Positions 47,355 to 58,640 of a DNA stretch of 64,000 bases are shown here, one piece after another. Where the stretch lies: the NCBI RefSeq assembly GCF_003597395.2, contig NC_133782.1:9687102-9751101 (forward strand). The letters are read 5' to 3'. This DNA is from Chelonoidis abingdonii (taxonomy: Eukaryota; Chordata; Testudines; Testudinidae). Made by a program: the position numbers and the translations under genes. Below the pieces are notes generated by a model. That model saw only the letters and a program-made list of their open reading frames with translations. It was not told the origin of the DNA and searched no databases. Every line of letters starts with the position of its first letter. Position 1 is the stretch's first letter.

Positions 47355-47879
47355 TTATTGCCGAAGTGCGGCGCTCTCGGGTGTGTTCAAGGCACCACAC
47401 ACTGAGGCAGTCATGTAGACATCCATGGTCCAGAGGATGGCTTTGGAAAGAAGGATTGAAATGTGCCCCGTGGGAGCTAGTGGAGTGAGCAGCACTATGA
47501 AGCGACATGCACATGGTAGTTTGTATTGCTGAGGAGATAAGCTTCCCACATTGAGCACCACTTCTTTTCCGAGGATGGGCTCTATGTATGTAATCATTTC
47601 CAACCAGAATACTTGCATGCAACACACACTACTTGTAGACCATGTGTGTGCACCCATTGAGGGGTGCAGGCGGTGTCTATTTTCTTGGGAAGTTATCCTG
47701 ATGTGAATGCCGCCTTGTCCCTCCAAGGGATACTTCCTGGAATGGTGTTGACACATGAGGAGCATGGAGAGCTGATGCTTAAAGTTTCCCCGCTTTGTAC
47801 CATCTCTGGAGTTGTTAATCCCAGCTGTTGCATGTATCTGTGGGATGGCTGGTACATGCCTTGAGGAAAATGTGAGCAC
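47355..47879 (-). other. 174-codon open frame, not recognised
   Basis: This is one of the longest uninterrupted frames in the window and is not inside a recognised GC-rich repeat. The predicted protein, beginning MLTFSSRHVPAIPQ, has scattered hydrophobic stretches but no motif, signal peptide or transmembrane pattern I can name. A 93-codon frame in another minus phase overlaps it, and the composition does not clearly favour coding. It may be a decayed transposon segment or chance. No splice context or neighbour supports a gene. Confidence 0.15.
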
Positions 47880-49149
47880 TACAGAAATTAGCTATTTGGC
47901 CAGTCTCCAAGTTTCTCCTCCAGCAAATATTTTCAGTTTGCTTCATTATTCTTCTGCAGCTATCTCCTCTGTTATAACTTAATTCATGTGGAAGGGTTTA
48001 GGTTTGTCATTGTGTTAGATGACTAAAATTAAAACCTTTTGCAGCTGATGATGATTTCACCATTGTGTGTTAACCAAACACACTCTGTGGCTGAATGTCA
48101 AGGGGGGGAAAAACACATGTACCTGTTTTCTCTTGCTTCAGAAAATAAAAAAAACAAAAAACTGTAAGCACTTTTCTTCCCTCTGAATTTATGAAAAGAA
48201 CAAAATCCCACAGGAACTAAGGGAATCATTACTGCTTAGCTAGGAGCTTACATTGGTAAACTGGGTGAAATCTTTTTTCTTATCGGGTTTTAATTTAGAT
48301 GTTAAACCAGCTTGTAATGCATTTTGGATTCTCCAAATGTACATTTAAAATGGGTATGACATAGGGAAAAAATCTGCTTAGAAATAATCTGCATGTAAGG
48401 CTTCATTGTTTGAAGAAGATTTTTTTTCCAAGCGGTATTCAGAATAGGTGTACCCATGAGAGAAACTGTGTTCATCATCTAAATGACTGTAATTAATTGG
48501 GGGGGCGGGGAATAACTGAAGCCGATTACTAGGAAACACATGGGAAGTGAGATAGATTATTACCTTTTGTTCCAAGTGGAGAAAGTATTACATTTCCCTG
48601 TCCAAATAACCTTAGTTAATATACATTGATCAATCATTGCTCCACATATATGCACTATTTATCAGTTTATCAACACCCCAGATTTTAGTCCCAACAATTC
48701 TGACATGTTCTCGATAAATATTATAATAGAGAAAGGACAAAAAGAAAATGGGGAGATCCATCTTTTAATGACTACTACCATCTTAGCAGATCAATTCATG
48801 TCATAATGTCCTTATCATTCTGGAAACAGAAATCCTATTATGGCAATCAAGCTCTAGTATTTTAGTTGTTAATTTAGATCAGTCATGACAGACCCAGGAT
48901 ATTTCAGGTTGCTGCAGGAAGTAAGAAAACAAAATTTGGCTGGAATAATTGTTAAATTCATTTTCTATGTCAAGCACAAAATTCTGAATGGTATGTGGAT
49001 CTGGGAAACATCCTCACCTCTTTGGGTGAGTGACTAGATTCTAATCTTGTTGCACTGGTGAAAATCCAAAGTAATTCCACTGACACCACCAGTGTTACTT
49101 CTGATTGACATGACTATAATTGGGAAAATAATCTGACCCTATTTGTTTT
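47880..49149. other. Unique AT-rich sequence with a MITE scrap
   Basis: 49055-49135 ('aatccaaagtaattccactg', 'ggaaaataatctgacc') is a degraded MITE arm. Nothing else is recognised. Confidence 0.35.
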
Positions 49150-49440
49150 ATGTATTAGGAACACAGGAATTATCATACCACACTGGACCAAAGGTCCATT
49201 TGTAGGCACCACCAGAGTCCACTACCACAATGTACAAACATGGGATAAGCTACCCAAAGCGTAAGTTTTTGCCTAACTCCAGGAAGTTAATTGGTTTATG
49301 CCCTGAAGCATATACCTTTATATTCCTTGTAATTTTAAAATTCTGTCTAATGTAACTGTGGATGTTTTCATTTTACCCATATAATAATCTAATTCTTTCT
49401 GAAATCGCATTAAACTCTTGGTCTCAATTATACGTGGCAG
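49150..49440 (-). mobile_element. CR1 LINE 3' UTR, minus orientation
   Basis: 'cactggaccaaaggtccatt', 'gaagttaattggtttatgcc' and 'aactgtggatgttttcattt' are the complement of a CR1 subfamily 3' UTR related to the tails at 971 and 62270. Confidence 0.8.
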
Positions 49441-49477
49441 GAATTATACACATACACACTTTAGACTTACAGGATAT

Positions 49478-49655
49478 TTTTTATTTGAGGATCTCAAAGC
49501 ACTTGCCAAAACATTAATTTTCACAATACCCTGGTGAGACAGAAATTTTTTAGATGGGCAAGCTGACACACATAGGGGTGAAATGGTATGGCCAATGTAA
49601 CATAGCAAGTGTAGAGTCAAGCCCTCAGTCATCTCATCTTCTAGTACCATCCTCT
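49478..49655 (-). mobile_element. MIR-like SINE, minus orientation
   Basis: 'gaggatctcaaagcacttgc', 'tttagatgggcaagctgaca' and 'ggccaatgtaacatagcaag' are in the order expected for the complement of a CORE-SINE. It is diverged. Confidence 0.7.
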
Positions 49656-50232
49656 AAATATTAGATCTCACTTTGTATTTCATGGTGGGGCAAATGAAAC
49701 ACTTCCTATGCTGCTGATATAATTATGTGGTTTTTTTTATTGGTTAGCATAAATATTGATAATTTGCACCTGATACGTATATGGCCAATATTACTAGTCA
49801 TCTTATCCAATGCAGAATAGTATCTAGTCATTAAAAACTATTTTACTTATGATTTTCATGCAACTTACAAAATTATTATGTAGAAGACTGGAGACTTGAG
49901 GACAGCCAGTTTATAAAAAAAAAAAAATCAATGTACAGATTGTGTGTTCATGGAACAAACAATAAAATTCGATATGGGCATCTTTTAGCTCATCCGTGGA
50001 CTGGAATTTATGAGGGGTATCTTTCAGGAAAGCAGCATTACTGTGTTCTGTTTTTGGCTGCATTACTGCAGCAACATCTTTGGCATGGGGCAGAATTGTC
50101 ATGTCAGATAAACTCCAGCTGTCCTTTGCACCTGTCATTTGCTTCATGTTCAAGTCTGTGTGTATCTGTGAAGCTGGTGGTGAAGGTTGGGGCACAGATG
50201 GAGACAAAGGAAGGAGGAACTGGGTAGAATAG
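49656..50232. other. Unique sequence with an unassigned minus-strand frame
   Basis: A 98-codon minus-strand frame (49911-50207) contains QPKTEHSNAAFLKDTPHKF, which has protein-like composition. The upstream part is simply open and no splice signals frame it. An A13 run sits at its far end. I do not call it a gene. Confidence 0.2.
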
Positions 50233-51055
50233 CAGGGCTGGCCTTACCATGGGGCGAACTGAGGTGGCCGCCTCAGGTGCCAGACTGTTGGGGGGCACCA
50301 CTAGGACCCAGAGTGTAGAAAACTGTGTCTGCAGCTGGTGCATATGTATTCTCTCTGCTCTAGATGCACAGAGATGGTGGTGTGCTGTGCTGGGGGAAGA
50401 GAGGCTTCCCCATACCAGCACTGTGCGGGGCTTGGGCACATGCCTGGCTCTGCTCCTACTGGCCAGCGCCCCGGGCCAGAGGGTCTTGGGCTTTCCTAGG
50501 GCGCCAGCCCAACCAGAGGCAGGGGGGGAAGGAAGGAGCCTGCCAGCCAGGTTGTTGGCAAGCTGAATGCTCTGACCAGGGGCTAATTCTCTGCACAGCA
50601 CAGAGTGGGACATGCCCTGCCAAGGGAGATATGGAGGAGCAGCGGGGCTAGGGGGGATGAAGGGGCAAAGCAGGGAGAGGACAGCGAGAGGAGGAACACA
50701 TGTAACTGGTCACCACCTCATCAACCACTGCAGCTTGCAGTGTGCAGCCAGAACCAGGACCCTGCTGGTCGAGAGCTGGCACGCAGTTGGGCTATGCTGA
50801 TGAGCCAGCAGGGTAAACAGCTGTCTCATATGCTGCATCTTCTCCCCACCGCTAGCCTTGCACACCTACCCCTGCATCGGCCACTGGACACCCCCCTACC
50901 CACACACACTCACGCTGGATGGCTAGCAAGCAGAGATACAGTCAGTGGCAGGACCCACATTACTGATGGGGTAGGAGACAGAAAGCCTGTTCTTAAGAAA
51001 AAGTTGGGACACCTGCAGGAGGACTTTAATACAGCACTGTCCTTTTAAAAATGAA
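50233..51055. mobile_element. hAT-like element with CAGGGCTGGCCTTACC start
   Basis: The left end 'cagggctggccttaccatgg' followed by 'gaggtggccgcctcaggtgc' matches a reptilian hAT-type repeat. The interior is GC-rich. The right end was not identified; the given end is where GC content drops. Open frames of 105-169 codons on both strands lie inside it and show no transposase motifs. Confidence 0.55.
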
Positions 51056-51530
51056 TCCCCCTAAACTAAGGGAAAGAGAATAAGGAAACAGGGCATCAAG
51101 AGGAGGCTTGGGTGAGACTTGTCATTTGCTCTTTGATGAGCATATGCACTCTGATGAGAATGTGCATTCGATTTACATATACTTAGAAATGTCCTCAATG
51201 TACAGGCTCTTTTAAGGTGAGCCTGTATGACAGCTGGCTTGCTGTCATTTAGCACTGGAAAGAGTCCCCTCTTGCGTAATGACATCAAGGCATGCATGAT
51301 AGAATCCACCTGATGTCATCAAGCATGACTTTCCGCCATGGGGCTAAAAATGGTGGAAGTCTATTCAGAGAGAAGGGCAGAGTACATTTCAGGAGAAGAC
51401 CTAGTTGTTTCCTGAATCAGGATAGATCCTCCTTGGGCACATGCACTTTGTGGAAAACAAAATCCTCAACTTTTTACATCCATAAGTATTGTGAATTAAT
51501 TAACGTAAAATAAATTCAGTATATTCCACT
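51056..51530. other. Unique sequence
   Basis: Nothing recognised. Confidence 0.35.
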
Positions 51531-52345
51531 GTTGTTTGCAGTGTTGTAGCTGTATTGGTCCCAGGATATTAGGGAGAGAAGGTGGGTGAAGTAACATCTT
51601 TTATTGAACCAACTTCTTTTGGTGAGAGAGACAAGCTTACAGAGAGCTCTTCTTCAGGTCTGGGAAAGGTAATCAGAGTGTCACAGCTAAATACAAGATG
51701 GAACAGATAAGGAGTTAATACATCCTGCAAGAGACCATTCAAGACAAGCTGGGCAGTTAATACTTCTGTGGTTTTGGATAAAGGAGGATGTGTAAGTTAC
51801 AGATTGCTGTACTTAGCCATATTGCCAATGCTTTTATTAAATCCATTGCTTTTGGTGTCTAGGGGAGTTATGAATTTCAATTCCTACACTCCTCTTTTGA
51901 AGGTGTGGTGCAGTTTCCTTTGAGAATGAGCAGGGAGAAGTCAGATGTGGAGTACTTGTTCTGTGAAAAGTGCTCACCCATGGGCAATATGGTGTTTTTG
52001 TCTTTTATCATTTATTCTGTGTGTGTTAATCCGAGAGCTTAGTGATTGTCTCGTTTTACCCACATAAATTGTTATTGGGGCATTTAGTGCACTGGATGAG
52101 GTACACCACATGCTGTGTTAGGCATGTGTAGGACCCGCAGATCTTGAAAGATTTGTTGCAGAGGGTGTTGATCATGTCTGCAGGTTTTGCCTCTGTTGTT
52201 ACGGCAAGGCGGGTGCCGCTTTGAGTTGGTGCGTCCTGGTCTGTGAGCTTGCTTCTAATGATGAGTTTGGTGAGGTTGTGGGGTTGTTTGAAGGCCAGAA
52301 GAGAAGAGTCAGGAAAGATTTCTTTCAGGATGAAAGAATGGGTTG
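51531..52345 (-). pseudogene. Penelope-like retroelement: GIY-YIG endonuclease region and 3' end, broken
   Basis: Penelope-like elements join a reverse transcriptase to a C-terminal GIY-YIG endonuclease. On the minus strand this copy reads LLAFKQPHNLTKLIIRSKLT (about 52228-52295), then VVYLIQCTKCPNNN (52070-52111), the first half of the GIY-YIG core. A one-base shift follows, and then YVGKTRQSLSSRINTH (about 52021-52068), with the conserved Tyr-Val-Gly and the Arg of the domain. Downstream the 3' region carries 'accagacctgaag'-like and 'accaatacagctacaacac' text shared with 23365-23570. The frameshift and several stops make it inactive. Confidence 0.85.
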
Positions 52346-54699
52346 TAATTGTTTAATGATACCCTATATGGGTTCCATGGAAGTCACTGGAAAAGCTCCA
52401 AGTGACTTCAGGGCCACGCTTCATGCTCTGGCATCAAAGGTACATTTGGTTTACCTTGTACTTTTCTAATGTCCCCTTAAAAGTTTGAAAATACAAATGT
52501 CTCACCCACTTTAAATGGACAAATACTGATTTTATTACCCTTGGAGCTTGTTAAACATGGCCTTTTTCTTTTCTTTTGTTTTTTTTTGCTTGTTTGATGT
52601 TGTCCTTGATGGTTCCAAAAGGAAGAGCTCAGCAAGTTCTCTCTGTGTGCATGTGCATACGCTCCTATATGAACCCCGGAAAGAGTACTTTATTTGAAAC
52701 AGTTTATGATCTTAGTATATATATTTGCTATGGCTTTCCAGTGATGGTTGGTGCAATTTCTTTGTAACTGATTTTAAATCCATTCTCCAGACAGATTTTA
52801 ATAATTGTAAATCAGGAGGTAGCGAGACACAGGTTTGTGCCTATTAGTAGGTTGCCATGACCACTGGAACTTCGTAGAAAAAATAAATATAAAGAACGAG
52901 AATGATACATTGAAAACATGCTAAGAATTGGACCTGTACTAATTGAAAATGTAGGATTAGAATGTGATTTGAGACGGCCTCAGCAAGGTATGCTGCATAA
53001 ATTACACCACCCATTGTACCTCAGACACTCAGCCCTGAGTGACAATTCCTCCCCCAGTTTCTCCTTGTTTTGGGAAGGGGAAATTTGCTCCTGGCCTATA
53101 CCTGCAGAGAATTATGATACACACTGCTGATGGTTTCGCTGCATATGCCAGTGAATGGGAGAGGCAGAGATAAGGCTTTACCCTTCCCAGACCAACTCTC
53201 CTGGGGGGAGGAGTTAGCAAGCATGCAGCACCTGGTTACTCCTGTGCACAGGGTTTGGGTAGCCTGAACAGGAGTTTATGGGGAGTTTCTTACTCATAAT
53301 CCAAGTGATAATCTAGCCCTGAAAAGGCACCTAATCTAATGGATTTTTTCTAAAACCAGGATATTAACCCACTGTTAGTCCAGAAAAAAGTGTTTTACAA
53401 ATGAGTTCTCACTCCCCAGTCAGTATAAAGAATTATTTTTCATTACTCTTTTCTTTACTTTTGGATAGCAGTGGGTATAAGGTCCACACATAATCCAGTG
53501 CATCTTTATCACAGATAATGGAACAAGTAGCTCAAATTCTGTCCTTTCTATTCACTTCTTATCACTGGTTCTGCAGCTGGTGTTTCTTTGAAAGTTTGCT
53601 CGCCTTTGTTCGAGTTTTTAAACCAGTGAACATTCTCTGCAGTCATATTTGGGTACTTTATAGTCTTCTTAATCTTGACAAATCCTTGGTCCATGATTTA
53701 ATGCCCATAGATTCACCCCACTTTTCAGAGGTTTAGAATATACTGCCATGTGGCATTTGGCCTCTTGGGAAATTTTAAATTGTATCCTAGTCTTTAGATA
53801 TGAGAAATATGTCCTGTACTCTCTACTATATTCTTGTTGTTTAAACTGCATAGTCCTATAATGGAGATTTTCTTTTCAAAAGCCCAATATGAAAGATTAT
53901 TTCTTGGAAAATAATCTGAACAATTAGGTCTGATATTTTTCTTTCAAAAGAGGGTTCCTTTGCTTTTGGTTGATTTCTGAAAACTGAGGCCCAAGATTTT
54001 CAAACATTCAAATATACAATATTTAAAGCATCAGCCTGAATCTTCTCTGATTAGGCCATCAATTGATCTTCCCCTCATACTTAATGAGATTGATATTGTA
54101 GGCTAACAGCCAGATCATCTGTGAAATTATGACCATGAGAATCATCATGTGTGTCTATGACACAGACATTTTATGTTGCGGCAAAAATAAATATCCTTTT
54201 TATTGAAAAGGAAAGCAGCGTGTTGTGTTCCTATGAGATTTCTATTCCTTTTGACAGTACAGAGCAGGCTAATCTGTAGAAGAGGCTGTGGGCCATTCTG
54301 TGCAGTGTTGGGTCATGGCTTCTTGTAGTTGCAAGAGCAGTCTCAATGAGCTGAATACTTTGCGGGCTCCCTGAGAATGGAGAGATGAATCTGTGATACC
54401 AACCATTCCTAGTCTGAGAGAGTTTAAGCAAGGCAGAGGAATATAACACAACCACCCACATCTCACAACAATGACAATAAACCATTCCACTGCAGTATTT
54501 TTTTCCTCTCTCCAAGTATGTCCGTGTTTATTTTTCAGTAGCTATATAAAATCCAAGAATGTCTGAATCCTTTCATTTTGTGTTTCACTAAAATATCCAG
54601 GTCATTTACTGAATGTTTAAGCTAATTGTAGGACAGGTACTGTGTTTCTATGGAATTTCATTAAAGCTCACTGCAGGTATGCTAAAACTTTGCAACTTT
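52346..54699. other. Mostly unique sequence
   Basis: 52368-52420 ('gggttccatggaagtcactg', 'aaaagctccaagtgacttca') looks like a MITE scrap. The rest is AT-rich without recognisable repeats or exons. Confidence 0.4.
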
Positions 54700-54997
54700 G
54701 GGTACGTCCAGACTATCTGCAGGATCGCTGGGTAGCAATCAATCTATCGGGGATCGATATATCGCTTCTCAGCTAGACGCGATATATCGATCCCCCACCG
54801 TGCTCCCATCGACTCCAGAACTCCACCAGGGCAAGCAGTGGAAGCGGAGTCGATGGGGGAGCTGCAGCCATCAATCCTGCGCTGTGAGGATGGGACGTAA
54901 GTCAATCTAAAATATGTCGACTTCAGCTATGGTAGTCTTGTAACTGAAGTTGCACATCTTACATTGCCCCCCACTGCCCCCCAGTGTAGACCAGGCC
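54700..54997. mobile_element. MITE built of three successive hairpins
   Basis: The ends are 'gggtacgtccagac' and 'gtgtagaccaggcc'. Hairpin 1: GGGGATCGATATATCGC (54749-54765) pairs perfectly with 54779-54795 over a 13-base loop. Hairpin 2: TGCTCCCATCGACTCC (54801-54816) pairs with 54846-54862. Hairpin 3: 'aatatgtcgacttcagcta' pairs with 'taactgaagttgcacatctt'. The CG-rich hairpins contrast with the AT-rich flanks. No coding sequence. Confidence 0.88.
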
Positions 54998-55344
54998 TTT
55001 GTATAGTAAGATTATTTTTTAACTGATGTGTCAGTCTCAGAAACAGACACAGTAAGTCATGGAAAGGTTCCTTCAGCAAAAAATAAGTTTTGCCAGCTCT
55101 GAGGATTTAAAGCACAACAGGTTTCCATAGCTCAGCACGGAGTCTGGCCCCGACTGAGACACCCTTTACCACCCTTAGAACATTGTGATTAGCTCTGTAT
55201 TCTTGATGCTATCCCTGAGATTCTGATTAGAAGGGTTTGCACCTCTCTGCTAGCAGAAAGATAATCTTCTGGTTAAAACACCAAGGTCAGCTTCAGCAGA
55301 TTAGGTGCAAACTCTGCAGTGAACCCAGGTGTGGGCCTCAACAG
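54998..55344. other. Unique sequence
   Basis: Nothing recognised. Confidence 0.35.
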
Positions 55345-55480
55345 CGTGTCAACAGACTATTGTCCCCTTTTGACAGATGGGCACCTGAGGCACAGAGAGA
55401 ACTCTTCAAAGTCACAGAGGAAGTATGTGGCAGACCTTGGACCTGAACCCTAATCTGTTGAGGCCCAAGGAGAGTATTTT
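55345..55480 (-). mobile_element. MIR-like SINE fragment, minus orientation
   Basis: 'gacagatgggcacctgaggc', 'acagagagaactcttcaaag' and 'ggcagaccttggacctgaac' are the complement of the SINE core. The head and tail are missing or diverged. Confidence 0.7.
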
Positions 55481-56469
55481 TTTTCCTGGATAAAGAGGTA
55501 ATCTGAAAGGAAATTAATTCTGACCAAGTAAGAGGCACAATAAAATAAAGTGAAGTCTCGGTGGGAAAGCACAGTACGTGTGTCTTTTCTTGCACTAAAC
55601 TGAACACAAGAGATATGGAGACAGCAAAGTTCTTAGAGATCTGCAGGCACTGTACGCAGAATAAAAAAAAGTTTTATCTTTTACATAGCTAAATAGCTAC
55701 CTAGGGAACTCAGGATCCTGCAGAATTGGACTGGAGCTCTTTACATTAAAGGACCATTGAAAAAACTGAACTGTTATGCACTGTCATGGGCAATTGAATC
55801 CTGCCTACTGATATGTTAACTTTATCCTTATTATCAAGCACCTTTGCCATCTGACTAGTGCTGCTTCCCAAGCTGCTTCTGTGCTGCCATCTCTAAGATG
55901 AATCTTTGGGCTCAGTGAAAGTCATTACATAAACTTAATATAGAAAAAGCCAATAAGTTTTCTCTCACAACTTTTCAAATATCCCCAATTTAAGTTAAAC
56001 TTCAAACTTCACAGGCTGCAAAGAGCCCCGGGCTTGCACAGCTACATCTGTGTCTATGGGAGGAAGCAATTGTTTCTTAAGAAAGGATAATGGAATCTGT
56101 AGTGACACAAAGGCACGAATAGGAGTGGATTAGAATGCCCAACATGGAGCAGGAGCACTTTTACATTTTTACAGCTTGCTCCTCAGGATGTTTCTCTTTC
56201 TGCACTGGTATGAACAGCGTATGAACCACAGAAGTTGAAAAGAAAATATACAGACACTCTATAAAAGGGGGGAAAAAATCCCTTGATGCGGCAGCGTTTT
56301 ACTTATAGGTCTCCACCAAATTCAAACAATGAGCCAGCAAAGCATGTCAAAAGACAATTTTTGGGGCTTTTTCATGTACCATCCTTTCCGCTAACAAAAT
56401 TACAGTGATGGCAAGACTGGATTGTGCACAATTCTCCAAGGGAAATCCAGTCTCCTCTCTTTAAGATGT
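55481..56469. other. Unique sequence
   Basis: Nothing recognised. Confidence 0.4.
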
Positions 56470-56994
56470 CAATAGAGTCATAGAAGGAACAGTCTAGTCT
56501 GACCTCCTGTACACCACAGGCCACCAACAAAACCCAGCATCCACACACTAAACTCAACAATGGAAATGAGGCCAAAGTAAATGAGACCCTGAGCATGTGA
56601 GCAAGAACCAGCCAGCCAGCCAGGCACCCAAGACACAGAGAATGCTTGGTGCCATGTCAGAGTCTTCGATCACTCACTCAGTGTCCCATCTTCAGCAGTG
56701 TCCCTCCCTGCTGAAGATAAAAGGAAATAAAAATCACTCCCAGAATGTGTTGGGGGAACAAAAAATCCCTTCCTGACCCCTGCAGGTGCCTGGCTGAAAT
56801 CCTGAAGCATGAGCTTTAGGAACATGGGAGATAGACCAGAAGTGAGCTCTCAGGCTGCCAAGTCCTGCCCCAGACCATCACAAGCAACTCCATTATACAC
56901 TTGAACTAATAAATTTGTCCATCTCTCTCTCAACATGAATTAAATTGTTGGGAGGTTGTTCCAGAACCTTGCCCCTCTGATGGTTAAGAACTTT
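56470..56994 (-). mobile_element. CR1 LINE 3' UTR, minus orientation (first half of a split copy)
   Basis: 'cagtctagtctgacctcctg', 'atcccttcctgacccctgca' and 'ccttgcccctctgatggtta' are the complement of a CR1 3' end. The copy stops in the middle of a conserved phrase at about 56994 and seems to resume at 58213. Confidence 0.85.
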
Positions 56995-58212
56995 TGTTGG
57001 GTAAAATCTGTTTCTGATCTGTTTTATGTAATGTCCATCCTGGATTTGTAAAAGGACAGCTAAGCCTCCATCTTGGACACCCTTCTCCTCAGATGATTTA
57101 GTGCCCTTTCAGCCTTTTTCAAATCAAGGACAGGAAAGATCAGGGCAGTTAGAGTTATGTGACAGCCATAATCTGCCTAGCAACTGCAGGTTATTTAGTG
57201 CGTGGTATGCCTGTCACTCAGGGCTGTCCATCTGAGTGGCAGCCAGTGTCCCACACAGTTCAGCTAGCTGCCAGGAGCCCCAGAGAGACCAGGACTCATA
57301 AGAGTTTGGATTCTTGGTCTCTATTAACATACTTGCAGTCAGCTGCTACACACCATTAGTGAGCACATACTTGCACTGGACTACGATGTCAAGCAGAGAC
57401 TGCGTAGGCAAACACTGAAGACCTACCTGCGGGAGAAGATCTGCCCAAGAGGAAGACCACCTGCCCAGAGGACCTATCCAGAGGAAGAATACCCAGTTCC
57501 TGAGTTCCTCTTTGGTGTCGAGCACAGCTGATTTTCACCACTATCCCTGTCAGTGTCCTGAGTTTTTGTCATTATGTCCCTGTCTTCAGGATATGATATT
57601 GTAATACCCACTGTGGTTTTCCTCTGTTTTACACCCTGAGGTCAAGGTGGTTTAAGGGCTCTGAGCTTCATGCTCTGATAACAGTTAACAACCGAGTGTG
57701 TCTTCCTTATGTTGTGTATTGTCTGAGGGGGGTCTTTGTCTAGTTTACTGACTAGTGGCATAATAAATGTGTGTGTTACATCTTATTCTGCCTCTGTCTT
57801 ACTAAATCACCCGATGATAGATGCGGGAGGGGGTGGGATCTGCAGACAGCCCTTCTTCTGATCTGTGTAGACCAGTGTTTCCTAAACTTGGGACACCGCT
57901 TGTTTAGGGAAAGCCCCTGGGGGGCCGGGACGGTTTGTTTACCTGCCATGTCCACAGGTTTGGCCAATCGTGGCTCTCACTGGCTGCGGTTCGCTGCTCC
58001 AGGCCAGTGGGAGCTGCTGGAAGCGGCGGCCAGTACATCCCAGCTCCCATTGGCCTGGGGCAGCGAACCGCGGCCAGTGGGAAACACGTTTGGCCAAACC
58101 TACGGACGCAGCAGGTAAACAAACCAGCCCACCTGGGGCTTTCCCTAAACAAGCAGCGTCCCAAGTTTGGGAAACACTGGTGTAGACCATAGTTAAAATG
58201 TTTTGGGCTAAA
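56995..58212 (+). mobile_element. LTR-like insertion inside a CR1, itself carrying a hAT
   Basis: Left and right of this block the CR1 3' sequence is continuous. The short overlap 'aactttt' / 'aactctc' at the joints could be an aged target duplication. The insertion starts TGTTGGGTAAAA and holds AATAAA at 57762-57767 followed by a T/C-rich stretch, as LTRs do. The expected CA end is not intact. Without the hAT (57873-58179) and its duplication it is about 0.9 kb. The class is inferred. Confidence 0.45.
57873..58179. mobile_element. hAT-type palindromic MITE with perfect 8-bp target duplication
   Basis: The ends are CAGTGTTTCCTAAACTTGGG and CCCAAGTTTGGGAAACACTG. GTGTAGAC flanks it at 57865-57872 and 58180-58187. 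The inner arms are complementary for most of the length ('cgcttgtttagggaaagccc' with 'gggctttccctaaacaagca'), giving a near-complete palindrome. Overlapping open frames of up to 119 codons on both strands are by-products. There is no transposase. Confidence 0.95.
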
Positions 58213-58640
58213 ACTCTCTTCTAATTTCCAGACTGAATTTGTTGATAGCCAGTTTATATTCATTTGTTACACTGTCCTCTATCTTAAACAGCTCTTCACT
58301 GTCCCTCGTATTTACCCCCCAATGCATCTATAGAGAGCAATCATATCCCCTCTCAGCCTTCTTTTTGCAAGACTAAAGAACACGAGCTCTTCCAGTCGTC
58401 TCTCATAAGAGAGGCCCTCTGGTCCCTGAGCATCCTAGTAGCTAGTCTCTGGACTTGTTCCAGTTTAAATTAATCTTTGTTGTACATGACCAGAATGTAC
58501 ACCGTATTCCAAATGATGTCTTACCAATGCCTTATATAATGGCATTAATACTTTTCTCTCTCTACTGGAAATGCCTTACCTAATACAGCCTAGGAGCGCA
58601 TTTGTGAATACAAGTGAGTATTAAACTATTCAACATAAAC
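58213..58640 (-). pseudogene. CR1 LINE, minus orientation (second half of the split copy)
   Basis: 'gatagccagtttatattcat', 'tagagagcaatcatatcccc', 'agtctctggacttgttccag' and 'tgccttatataatggcatta' are the complement of the end of a CR1 reverse-transcriptase ORF and its 3' UTR. Many substitutions show it is old. Confidence 0.88.

Noticed and set aside
50104..50651. Frames of 95-169 codons on both strands
   Set aside because: They coincide with the GC-rich hAT-like element starting at 50233; no transposase motif.
57771..58263. 115- and 119-codon frames on opposite strands
   Set aside because: They read through the palindromic hAT 57873-58179, and each is largely the mirror of the other.
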